A stretch of DNA of 47,710 nt, taken from contig CAZRZN010000006.1 in assembly GCA_964604565.1 (NCBI GenBank), positions 1 to 47,710 on the forward strand, read 5' to 3'. Each line of letters begins with the position of its first letter. Within the stretch, counting starts at the first letter, position 1. Below, piece after piece: positions 1 through 7,285 of this stretch. The DNA comes from CAZRZN01 sp964604565. Lineage in GTDB: Bacteria > Pseudomonadota > Alphaproteobacteria > Rhodobacterales > Rhodobacteraceae. Under the pieces are notes generated by a model. It searched no databases and was not told the origin of the DNA. It saw nothing but the letters and a program-made list of their open reading frames with translations. The translations under genes and the position numbers were made by a program.

Positions 1-170
1 AGAAGGCCACGGCGCGAGTGGTTGTCCTTCTTGTGGGTCTTGAAGTGCTCGGTCAGGGTCGCAATGCGCGATGTCAGGATAGCCACTTGCACTTCGGGCG
101 AGCCAGTATCGCCTTCCTTCGTGGCAAATTCCTTCATCAGACGGTTCTTTTCTTCCGCGGTAATCGACAT
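1..170 (-). CDS. rpsO: 30S ribosomal protein S15, N-terminal part (runs off the window)
   Basis: Ribosomal protein S15 binds 16S rRNA in the small-subunit platform. The visible 56 codons begin MSITAEEKNRLMKEFA and continue with the hallmark S15 stretch GDTGSPEVQVAILTSRI and the motif HKKDNHSRRGL, which identify the protein without doubt. The ATG (168-170 on the complement) is preceded by an AAAGGAGA ribosome-binding site about 7 bases upstream. The 3' end of the gene lies outside the window, so it is partial for positional reasons and not broken. In most alphaproteobacteria it is followed by pnp, which cannot be checked here. Confidence 0.97.
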   Translation of the reverse strand, partial: MSITAEEKNRLMKEFATKEGDTGSPEVQVAILTSRIATLTEHFKTHKKDNHSRRGL

Positions 171-572
171 CGGGGTCTCCTTTCGGATCATGGGTTATGG
201 CGCAAGCCGGGATGTCGTCCAGCAAGGCCCGTGGAGGCGTCCGCCAGCGCGGATGGGCGCACCTAAGCGATTCAGAATGGTTTTACAAGTGTGATCGGCA
301 CCGTCTGGCCAAGACCCTGCAGAACAGTCATTTCTCGCGACAAGATCCGGTCTGGGGCCGGCCCACCGCGATCCTTGTCGGGACCGAAACCGGCCACCAC
401 CCCACAGCGGCTGCATGTTACACGCTTGTCTACCGGATCGGGATCCCTGCACATCCACAAGGATGGCAGAGCGGAAATTGCGCGTCGTCCAACCTGCACT
501 CAACCCTGCCGAGCCTGCCATCCCGGTCAAAAGAAAACAGCTTCACCGGCTGTCAGCGCGGCAATGCCGACG
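171..572. other. Intergenic region between rpsO and the DUF5665 gene
   Basis: These 402 bases hold the upstream region of rpsO and the downstream region of the DUF5665 gene, both on the minus strand. I looked for a tRNA cloverleaf and for a strong terminator and found neither. The overlapping open frames here have no recognisable protein character. A promoter for rpsO must lie here, but no convincing pair of boxes stands out. Confidence 0.4.
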
Positions 573-821
573 CTATTCCGTGGGAGGCGTTTGGATCTCT
601 TCTATGATCTTCCCCGCAAGGTCGCCAAGGATCGGCACGAATTCAATCTGGCTCAGCAGAACCACCACGATCGAGACGAGCAAGGTCGCTCCGACGGCCG
701 TCCCAAGGCCCAGCATCAACCCGCGCAGCAACTGGAACCCCATCAGCCGCCAGAGATTGTTGTGAACTTTGACAAAGCGATGACTGTTCAATCTTGCCAG
801 TTCGTCGGCGACGCGCCCCAT
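573..821 (-). CDS. DUF5665-type small membrane protein
   Basis: A small protein of about 82 residues that I place in the DUF5665 family of alphaproteobacteria, for which no function is established. The N-terminal part contains the conserved-looking segment LNSHRFVKVHNNLWRL, followed by one hydrophobic helix at about residues 31-57 and the segment FVPILGDLAGKI, then an acidic tail. The likely topology is a single-pass inner-membrane protein. The ATG at 819-821 is used. The open frame extends upstream with family-like residues (DADELRRE) but offers no ATG or GTG start there, so a non-standard start further upstream is possible. It follows the DUF1643 gene by 28 bases and is probably co-transcribed with it. 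Confidence 0.75.
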   Translation of the reverse strand: MGRVADELARLNSHRFVKVHNNLWRLMGFQLLRGLMLGLGTAVGATLLVSIVVVLLSQIEFVPILGDLAGKIIEEIQTPPTE

Positions 822-849
822 CTCGCGGCGTAGTTCATCGGCGTCTGTC

Positions 850-1368
850 TCATACGGAATAACGCACCTCCTTCGGCCAAAGGGCCGGTTTCACGGAATA
901 CGGCACATAGAGCGGATGGCGTGGATGTCCCGCCTTGGTCAGACCCAGGTGCCGAACGTCCCCTTCGAGCAACACTGCCGCCCGTGGCCCTGCCTCTTGG
1001 ATGGCCCCATGCACACCCCATGCCGCCAATGTCATCGCCACGGCCCCGGACCATGCACCCAAAAGGGCCGCGTTCTCCGGTCCTTCGGGGTCGGATGCGC
1101 GCCGCAGGTCTTCTGGGCGTGTGGCGCGATAGGCGAACAGGTTGGCGATCCGCATCGCGCCAAAGCCAAGCGCGCGCGCCCGGCGTTGGCAGCGTTCGAT
1201 CGTCGGATCATTTGCTTGCTCGGTCGCGGTCGACGGATTCAACATGATGTAGAGAACCTCCGGTCCGCGCGCCTCCCAGATCCGGCGCAATCCATAGCGA
1301 TAAGCGCCGCAGGGAGAATACCACGCCGTGCTCCGCTCGCCATCCCCGTTCGCGTGCCGTTCGATCAT
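850..1368 (-). CDS. DUF1643 domain protein
   Basis: A 172-residue cytoplasmic protein of the DUF1643 family, whose biochemical role is unknown. Family signatures are visible: RSTAWYSPCGAYRYGL near the N-terminus, the core YIMLNPSTATEQANDPTIER, RARALGFGAMRIANLFAYRAT, and the C-terminal segment HLGLTKAGHPRHPLYVP. The start is set at the ATG at 1366-1368 because family members begin a few residues before the RSTA motif. The open frame runs on upstream to 1977, but only opposite the dehydratase gene, and that part has no family character. An alternative start at 1416 would add 16 residues. Confidence 0.85.
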   Translation of the reverse strand: MIERHANGDGERSTAWYSPCGAYRYGLRRIWEARGPEVLYIMLNPSTATEQANDPTIERCQRRARALGFGAMRIANLFAYRATRPEDLRRASDPEGPENAALLGAWSGAVAMTLAAWGVHGAIQEAGPRAAVLLEGDVRHLGLTKAGHPRHPLYVPYSVKPALWPKEVRYSV

Positions 1369-1461
1369 GGCGCAACGCTGCCTTGCGGCGGCAAAAGGTG
1401 CAAGGGCGATTGACATTCCCTGCCCCCTGCGGCCCCTTGCCTTCGCAAATCCGGAGGGTCC

Positions 1462-2427
1462 ATGAACATCGAGATGATCGAAGCCGCCGCGGCCCGCGCC
1501 CAAGGCGTGACGCGCCGCACGCCGCTGCTGTCGTCCCCGGCGCTCGACGCGCTTGCCGGTCGCCGGGTTCTGGTCAAGCCCGAATGCCTTCAGCACACCG
1601 GCAGTTTCAAGTTTCGCGGCGCGTGGTCGGCCCTGACCGCCCTGCCGGAGGCCACGCGCGCCAATGGCGTGATCGCCTATTCGTCGGGCAATCATGCCCA
1701 AGGGGTGGCACTTGCCGCACAGCGGCTGGGCATCCCGGCCGTGATCATCATGCCCTCCGACGCCCCCGCCGCGAAGATTGACGGCACCCGGTCCTACGGC
1801 GCCGAGGTGGTTCTGTATGATCGCGGGCATGAAGACCGCGAGGAAATCGGCGACCGCATCGCGAAAGACCGCAAGCTGACGCTGGTCAGACCCTTTGATG
1901 AACCGCAGGTGATCGCCGGTCAGGGGACCTGCGGTCTGGAAATCGCGCAACAGGCGGCCGAGCATGGCGTGACGCATGCGGATGTTCTGGTCTGCTGCGG
2001 CGGCGGTGGCCTGACCGCCGGAATCGCGTTGGCGCTTGAGGCGCGGGCCCCCGGTCTGCGCGCCCGCCCGGCCGAACCGGCAGAATTCGACGACACCGCA
2101 AGGTCCCTGCGGTCGGGCCGGCGTGAACGCAATGCCCGCGAGGCTGGCGGCCTCTGCGACGCGATCCTGACGCCGCAGCCGGGCGAACTGACCTTTCCGA
2201 TCCTGTCACGCCTCTGTGGCCCCGGCGTGACGGCATCGGACGACGAGGTATTGCAGGCCATGTCTCTCGCGGTGCGGCAGTTGAAGGTCGTCGCAGAACC
2301 CGGCGGCGCAGTGGCACTGGCCGCGGCCCTGTTTCGCCGGGATGAGATCACATCGGACACGGTCATCTGCACCATCTCAGGCGGAAATCTCGACCCCGAG
2401 GTGATGATCCGCGCCTTGAGCGGCTGA
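1462..2427 (+). CDS. PLP-dependent threonine/serine dehydratase-like enzyme
   Basis: A 321-residue fold-type II pyridoxal-phosphate enzyme of the threonine/serine dehydratase and hydroxyaspartate ammonia-lyase group. These enzymes remove ammonia from hydroxy-amino acids to give 2-oxo acids. The cofactor lysine is Lys50 in the motif GSFKFRGA. The substrate loop SSGNHAQG lies at about 74-81, the glycine-rich phosphate loop CGGGGL at 179-184, and the late motif EPGGAVALAA near the C-terminus. There is no C-terminal ACT regulatory domain, so it is more like the short catabolic or racemase-related enzymes than biosynthetic IlvA. A GGAGG site at 1453-1457 sits just before the ATG. The gene stands alone. 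Serine racemase or threo-3-hydroxyaspartate dehydratase activity cannot be excluded. Confidence 0.85.
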   Translation: MNIEMIEAAAARAQGVTRRTPLLSSPALDALAGRRVLVKPECLQHTGSFKFRGAWSALTALPEATRANGVIAYSSGNHAQGVALAAQRLGIPAVIIMPSDAPAAKIDGTRSYGAEVVLYDRGHEDREEIGDRIAKDRKLTLVRPFDEPQVIAGQGTCGLEIAQQAAEHGVTHADVLVCCGGGGLTAGIALALEARAPGLRARPAEPAEFDDTARSLRSGRRERNAREAGGLCDAILTPQPGELTFPILSRLCGPGVTASDDEVLQAMSLAVRQLKVVAEPGGAVALAAALFRRDEITSDTVICTISGGNLDPEVMIRALSG

Positions 2428-2838
2428 CAAGACGCCTTCCGAGGGCCGCTGAAAGCTCAGGTAAAGGCCTCTGGATGGGGCTGGCACCCGGGATCAGCCG
2501 CCATGTCCGGATCACCCATGCGATGTCTGTGAACCGCAAGTTGCGGGCGCGACACGTCCATCAGCGGCACATGCTCCGATCACCCTTCCCTGAGGTCGAG
2601 CCGTTCGCCAGTCCCCGCACAGGACACCCCTGTCCGCCGAAGAATTCATCGGTCGACCCCGAAAAAGGATTTTCGCGAATGCAGCCGGAGAAGGCCGCTT
2701 GTTTTCATTTGCACATCTGGCGCAGAACATCCAAGTGGCCAAGGACCGCTGTCATTTCACCGACATCCCCGCGCGTCGTGGACCATTCCACCTAACTGCG
2801 TCATCATATGGCCGTCCAAGCCTCCGGGGAGGCCCGTC
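2428..2838. other. Intergenic region upstream of the Mla-type operon
   Basis: These 411 bases separate the dehydratase gene from the lipid-transport operon, which reads in the same direction. No gene, RNA or strong hairpin was recognised. The operon promoter must lie here. The sequence GGGGAGG at 2826-2832 is the ribosome-binding site that supports the TTG start of the next gene. Confidence 0.4.
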
Positions 2839-3936
2839 TTGCCGTCAAACGAAACCATCCATGTGCAGCTGCCCGACCGGCTTCTGGTGGCAAGGGTCGA
2901 TGACCTGCGCGCACAACTGGCTGCCGCCGAGGCCTCGTCGGATGCCATTCTCGATCTGTCCGGGGTAACGGCCATGGACACTGCGGGCGCCTGGCTGATC
3001 ATCGACGTGCAAGGCAGGATCCGCGACAGGGGTGGACGATGCGAAATCGTCGGCGGGTCGACGGTTCACAACGACCTGCTGGAGGTTGTCCGCGCCAATA
3101 TTCCTGCCAAGAAAGACGGACAAAAACCACGCAGCGGCCTCGTCCAATGGGTTGAAAACGTCGGAAAGACAACCTTTCAGGGCGTCCAGACGCTTTTGGA
3201 AATACTGGGTTTCTTGGGTGTGGTCGTTGCACGGCTCGGCGGGCTGGTGGCCCATCCGCGGCGCCTGCGCTTCACCTCACTTGTGCACCATATGCAGGAA
3301 ATCGGGTTCAACGCGATCCCGATCGTGTCCTTGATGGCCTTCCTGATCGGCGTGGTCATGGCCTTTCAGGGCGCCGTCCAGTTGCGGCAATTCGGCGCCG
3401 AGGTCTTTGTGGTCGATCTGATCGCCATTTCGGTTCTGCGTGAGCTTGGCATCCTCCTGACCGCGATCATCGTGGCCGGCAGATCCGGCGCCGCCTTCAC
3501 CGCTTCGATCGGGTCGATGAAAATGCGCGAAGAGATCGACGCGATGCAGACCCTCGGGCTCGATCCGATCGAGGTCCTGGTCCTGCCGCGGGTGCTTGCG
3601 CTGGTAATCGTTCTGCCGCTTCTGGGCTTTGTCGCGGATGTCATGGGACTTCTTGGGGGGGCAATGATGTCATGGATAGAACTGGACGTCTCTCCGGGGA
3701 TGTTCCGAACCCGGCTCTACGACTCGGTGGATGTGTGGCACTATGCCGTGGGTCTGATCAAGGCGCCGTTCTTTGCCGTCATCATCGGCATTGTCGGCTG
3801 CTACGAAGGGATGAAAGTCGGGGGAAATGCGGAATCGCTCGGGCGCCTCACCTCCACATCCGTCGTCCTGTCGATCTTTCTCGTTATCGTGGCGGATGCC
3901 CTTTTCTCGATCTTCTTCGCCGTGGTGGGCGTGTGA
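2839..3936 (+). CDS. MlaE-type lipid ABC transporter permease with N-terminal STAS domain
   Basis: A 365-residue inner-membrane permease of the MlaE/YrbE family, which moves phospholipid or related lipids between membranes with an MCE protein and an ATPase. Residues 1 to about 90 form a STAS domain (LDLSGVTAMDTAGAWLI), the role played by separate MlaB in E. coli. A linker follows and then the permease domain from about residue 105, with hydrophobic segments and the MlaE loop RSGAAFTASIGSMKMREEIDAMQTLG. The start is a TTG at 2839, chosen because GGGGAGG lies 6 bases before it and the STAS domain begins directly. Its TGA overlaps the ATG of the next gene by one base, so translation is coupled. 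Confidence 0.92.
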   Translation: MPSNETIHVQLPDRLLVARVDDLRAQLAAAEASSDAILDLSGVTAMDTAGAWLIIDVQGRIRDRGGRCEIVGGSTVHNDLLEVVRANIPAKKDGQKPRSGLVQWVENVGKTTFQGVQTLLEILGFLGVVVARLGGLVAHPRRLRFTSLVHHMQEIGFNAIPIVSLMAFLIGVVMAFQGAVQLRQFGAEVFVVDLIAISVLRELGILLTAIIVAGRSGAAFTASIGSMKMREEIDAMQTLGLDPIEVLVLPRVLALVIVLPLLGFVADVMGLLGGAMMSWIELDVSPGMFRTRLYDSVDVWHYAVGLIKAPFFAVIIGIVGCYEGMKVGGNAESLGRLTSTSVVLSIFLVIVADALFSIFFAVVGV

Positions 3937-4715
3937 TGTCCGAAACGCGCGAAGCCATCATCGAGGTCCGCGATCTGCGAACGCAATTCGGCGATCATGT
4001 TGTGCATGACGGGCTGGATCTTGATGTCTTCCGCGGTGAAGTGCTGGGGGTCGTCGGCGGCTCGGGGACCGGAAAGTCCGTGCTCTTGCGCGCAATCGTC
4101 GGCCTTCTGCATCCCAAAGCTGGCGATGTGCGCGTCTTTGACACCGATATGCTGACCGCGTCCGACTCTGCCCGGCAGAAGATCGAGCAGCGCTGGGGTG
4201 TGATGTTTCAGGATGGGGCGTTGTTCTCATCCCTGACGGTCTGCGAAAACATCGAGGTTCCGATGCGCGAACAGACCGACCTTTCTCCGGGCACGCGGCG
4301 ATCGCTGGCCGAACTCAAGGTCGCGATGGTCGGTCTGCCGCCGGTCGCCTGCGACAAGTACCCATCGGAACTGTCAGGCGGGATGCGCAAGCGCGCGGGC
4401 CTCGCACGGGCGCTGTCTCTGGACCCGGAGATCGTGTTTCTGGACGAACCCACCGCCGGACTTGATCCGATTGGCGCTGCCGATTTCGACGCCCTGATCA
4501 AGAAGCTTCAAACGACGCTGGGACTGACGGTTTTCATGGTGACCCACGATCTGGACAGTCTGCACGCCGTCTGCGACCGGATTGCCGTCCTTGCGGAAAA
4601 AAAGGTTTTCGTGACCGGCACGATGCGCGACATGTTGAAGGTGGACCATCCTTGGGTGCATGAATACTTTCATGGCCCCCGAGCGCGCGCGGCCGGGCTT
4701 GGGACAGGAGGCTGA
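3936..4715 (+). CDS. MlaF-type ABC transporter ATP-binding protein
   Basis: A 259-residue ABC ATPase that powers the lipid transporter encoded around it. Walker A is GGSGTGKS (41-48), the Q-loop glutamine is at 92, the signature is LSGGM (146-150), Walker B is IVFLDEPT (166-173), and the switch histidine is His204 in VTHD. The sequence FQDGALFSSLTVCENI is typical of MlaF. The C-terminal tail after about 240 may contact a neighbouring subunit, as reported for MlaF. The ATG overlaps the stop of the permease gene (TGATG). The frame is open further upstream, but only inside the permease gene. Confidence 0.94.
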   Translation: MSETREAIIEVRDLRTQFGDHVVHDGLDLDVFRGEVLGVVGGSGTGKSVLLRAIVGLLHPKAGDVRVFDTDMLTASDSARQKIEQRWGVMFQDGALFSSLTVCENIEVPMREQTDLSPGTRRSLAELKVAMVGLPPVACDKYPSELSGGMRKRAGLARALSLDPEIVFLDEPTAGLDPIGAADFDALIKKLQTTLGLTVFMVTHDLDSLHAVCDRIAVLAEKKVFVTGTMRDMLKVDHPWVHEYFHGPRARAAGLGTGG

Positions 4716-4721
4716 TTCCCG

Positions 4722-6464
4722 ATGGAGACGAAAGCCAATTTTGTTCTGATCGGCGCGGTGACGGTGTTGGGTATCCTGGGGCTTCTGGGTCTGCTGGTCT
4801 GGTTCGCCAAGGTCGAAATAGACCGGCAATATGCCTTGTATGAAACGCTTTTCGAAAACGTGTCGGGCCTCGGCATGGCAGCGGACGTGCGCTATAACGG
4901 GTTGTCGGTCGGGACGGTGACGGACCTGCAAATCGACGCGGACAATCCAAGCCAGGTGCGTGTGCGAATCGAGGTTGCCGCCGATACGCCGATCAAGACC
5001 GACACGGTCGCGCAACTTAATTCCCAAGGCGTCACAGGCGTCGCCTATGTCTCGCTGACAGGCGGCAGTCAGGGTGCGGCATTGTTACACGACGCGGAGG
5101 ATCCGGACGGAATTCCCCTCATCCCATCGGAACGGTCCGCCGTTCAGGCCCTGACAGAGGATGCCCCGGATCTGGTCGCCGAAGCGGTCGAGGCCATCAG
5201 GGAAGTCCGGAATTTTCTTGGCGCCGACAATCAGGCGGCCGTTTCGAACCTGCTGCAAAACCTGGAAACGTCATCAGGCAAGCTCGAACAGGCGCTGACG
5301 GATTTTTCCGATATCTCCAGAACGGTGGCCGAGGGCACCGCGGAAATTTCCGCTTTTACGGGTCGTCTGGAAGAGATCGGCACGACCGTCCAGTCGACGC
5401 TGGTCAAGGTCAATGAGACGCTGGACGCGGCCAAGGACACGATGGCCCGGATCGAACCTGCACTGACCTCGGCAACGGAGGCCTTCACAACCGCGGAAAC
5501 CACGGTTTCGGGTGTCGACGACTTTGTCAGAAGCCGTGTTCCCGAACTGGCGGACGATCTCGCGGCGGCCATCAGGTCCATAGACACAGCCACCGGCGAT
5601 CTGAGCGCGCAACTTGACAGCGTACTGACAAAATTCGGGGGTGCATCGGACGCGGCCACAGCGCGCTTTGTCGAAATGGAGGCGACGCTTGCAACGCTCG
5701 ATCTGACCCTGACCGAAGCGCGGGCCTCGCTCGCAGCCATAGATGACGCATCTGTCAGTTTTCAGGGTTTGCTGGAGGGAGAAGGGGCAGCGCTTGTCGC
5801 AGAGGCCCGCACGACCCTGAAGACCGTGCGGGACACCGTCACCGGAATGGACCAGACGCTGCAAGAGGATCTCCCCGCGATCACTGCGGAGATCAGGACA
5901 GCGGTCACAAAAGCCACGGGCGTCATGGATCAGGTTTCGGCGGATATCACAAACTTCACTGAACAGCTCGATCCGCTGATCGAAAGCGGCGACGCGGTCT
6001 TGCAGGCCGCGACGGGAACACTGCAAAACGCCAACCGCACGCTGAGAAACATGGACAAGGCGTTAACCAAGACCGAAGATGTCCTGGCAGCCGCGAACGG
6101 CACCTTCACAGAGGCCGAAACCGTCCTCAAGACCGATCTGGGTCCGGTCATTTCCGATGTCCGCGCCGCAGCCGGACAGTTCGAGGACACGATGGCGGCC
6201 CTGTCCGAAGACATCCCCGGGATCACCGCTGATCTGCGCAATGCCGTGGCGCGGTCGCTGGAAGTCGTTCAGCAGATCGACAAATCCGTGAAGGCCGGCG
6301 CCCCCGCGATCCAGTCCTTTGCGGAAAGCGGTCTGCCGGAATTCACGAAGTTCGCGCGTGAAGCCCAGAAACTGGTCACTCAATTGGAAAACGTGGCGAG
6401 GAAGATGGAACGCGACCCGGCGCGGTTCTTCTTTGGCAACAACGTCCCCGAATTCAGGAGATAG
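4722..6464 (+). CDS. MCE/MlaD domain protein with a very long helical C-terminal region
   Basis: A 580-residue membrane-anchored substrate-binding component of the Mla-type system. An N-terminal transmembrane helix (about 8-30) is followed by one MCE domain (about 40-118, with FENVSGLGMAADVRYNGLSVG and the LNSQGVTGVAYVSL segment). From about 150 to 560 the protein is almost entirely Ala/Thr/Glu/Asp-rich heptad-like sequence, predicted as long helices or coiled coil. E. coli MlaD is about 180 residues. The extended helices recall single-MCE proteins that assemble a periplasm-spanning tunnel. AGGAGG at 4706-4711 precedes the ATG. It ends just before the lipoprotein gene with a 5-base gap. The partner roles are inferred from gene order. 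Confidence 0.92.
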   Translation: METKANFVLIGAVTVLGILGLLGLLVWFAKVEIDRQYALYETLFENVSGLGMAADVRYNGLSVGTVTDLQIDADNPSQVRVRIEVAADTPIKTDTVAQLNSQGVTGVAYVSLTGGSQGAALLHDAEDPDGIPLIPSERSAVQALTEDAPDLVAEAVEAIREVRNFLGADNQAAVSNLLQNLETSSGKLEQALTDFSDISRTVAEGTAEISAFTGRLEEIGTTVQSTLVKVNETLDAAKDTMARIEPALTSATEAFTTAETTVSGVDDFVRSRVPELADDLAAAIRSIDTATGDLSAQLDSVLTKFGGASDAATARFVEMEATLATLDLTLTEARASLAAIDDASVSFQGLLEGEGAALVAEARTTLKTVRDTVTGMDQTLQEDLPAITAEIRTAVTKATGVMDQVSADITNFTEQLDPLIESGDAVLQAATGTLQNANRTLRNMDKALTKTEDVLAAANGTFTEAETVLKTDLGPVISDVRAAAGQFEDTMAALSEDIPGITADLRNAVARSLEVVQQIDKSVKAGAPAIQSFAESGLPEFTKFAREAQKLVTQLENVARKMERDPARFFFGNNVPEFRR

Positions 6465-6469
6465 CATAG

Positions 6470-7093
6470 ATGACAATTCGCAAATCGCTGCGCCTGGCCC
6501 TCTTCGGTCTGGGACTGCTGGCCCTTGCGGGATGTTCCGCCATCTCCAGCATCCAGTCCGCGTCAAAGCCGCTTGCAACCTTCGAACTGACGCCGCTGCC
6601 CGCGGGTGTCGTGCCGGCGACACGAGGACGACGCCATCTGGAGATCGCGCTGCCGACGGCTACCGGGGCGCTGGACACGGACAGCATCATGATCAAGCCG
6701 ACCCAGCTTCAGCTTGAATCCCTGCCCGATGCGCGCTGGGTCAACGAGACCACCGAACTTGTGCAATTGCTTCTGGTCCGGTCGCTGACCAATACCGGCC
6801 GCTTTGCCCTTGTTGCGAGCGAGGGGCTGGGACCGCCTCCCGACTACGTCCTGATGACCGATTTGCGGGCTTTTCAAGCCGAAGTCATCGGAGAGGACGT
6901 GGTCGTCGTCATTCGGTCGACGATGACGTTGTTGCGGGACACGGATGGCGTCGTGGTGTCCTCAGGCAGTTTTGCCCACACGGTCGCCGTGCCTGACAAT
7001 TCCACAAATCGGATCGTCGCCGCTTTCGACGAGGCCATGACACTGCATCTGACCGAAGCGGTCGAATGGCTGGTCCGGAATTCCGGCGGCTGA
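6470..7093 (+). CDS. PqiC-like ABC-transport auxiliary lipoprotein
   Basis: A 207-residue lipoprotein of the ABC-type transport auxiliary family (PqiC/YmbA type), expected at the outer membrane as the docking partner of the MCE protein. A signal peptide with lipobox LALAGC puts the acylated cysteine at residue 22. The mature part shows family features: the early PLPAG-type segment, the middle NETTELVQLLLVRSL, the strand LMTDLRAFQAEV, and the end of the domain FDEAMTLHLTEAVEWL. AGGAG at 6456-6460 supports the ATG. It is the last gene of the four-gene operon mlaE-mlaF-mlaD-lipoprotein, an arrangement common in alphaproteobacteria. Confidence 0.88.
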   Translation: MTIRKSLRLALFGLGLLALAGCSAISSIQSASKPLATFELTPLPAGVVPATRGRRHLEIALPTATGALDTDSIMIKPTQLQLESLPDARWVNETTELVQLLLVRSLTNTGRFALVASEGLGPPPDYVLMTDLRAFQAEVIGEDVVVVIRSTMTLLRDTDGVVVSSGSFAHTVAVPDNSTNRIVAAFDEAMTLHLTEAVEWLVRNSGG

Positions 7094-7285
7094 CCCCACA
7101 AGCGGACGACGCATCGGCCAAGCAATCTCTTCGACAAGTCCGCGTCAAAGGAGATTGCGTCCCCAAGGCTCCGGGCCAATCGAGAAACTGCTGGCGCCGT
7201 CGTGACTGCCCGGGCGCTTGGAACTCGGGTCCGGAGACGGTAGACCCCCGTCACCGCGCAGCAGAAATTGACGACTGGACCCCTC

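Noticed and set aside
171..572. A tRNA gene next to rpsO, suggested by short tRNA-like strings near 466-530
   Set aside because: No set of acceptor, anticodon and T-arm stems could be paired.
850..1977. A 375-residue form of the DUF1643 protein
   Set aside because: The extra N-terminal 200 residues lie opposite the dehydratase gene and have no family character. The family begins near the ATG at 1368.
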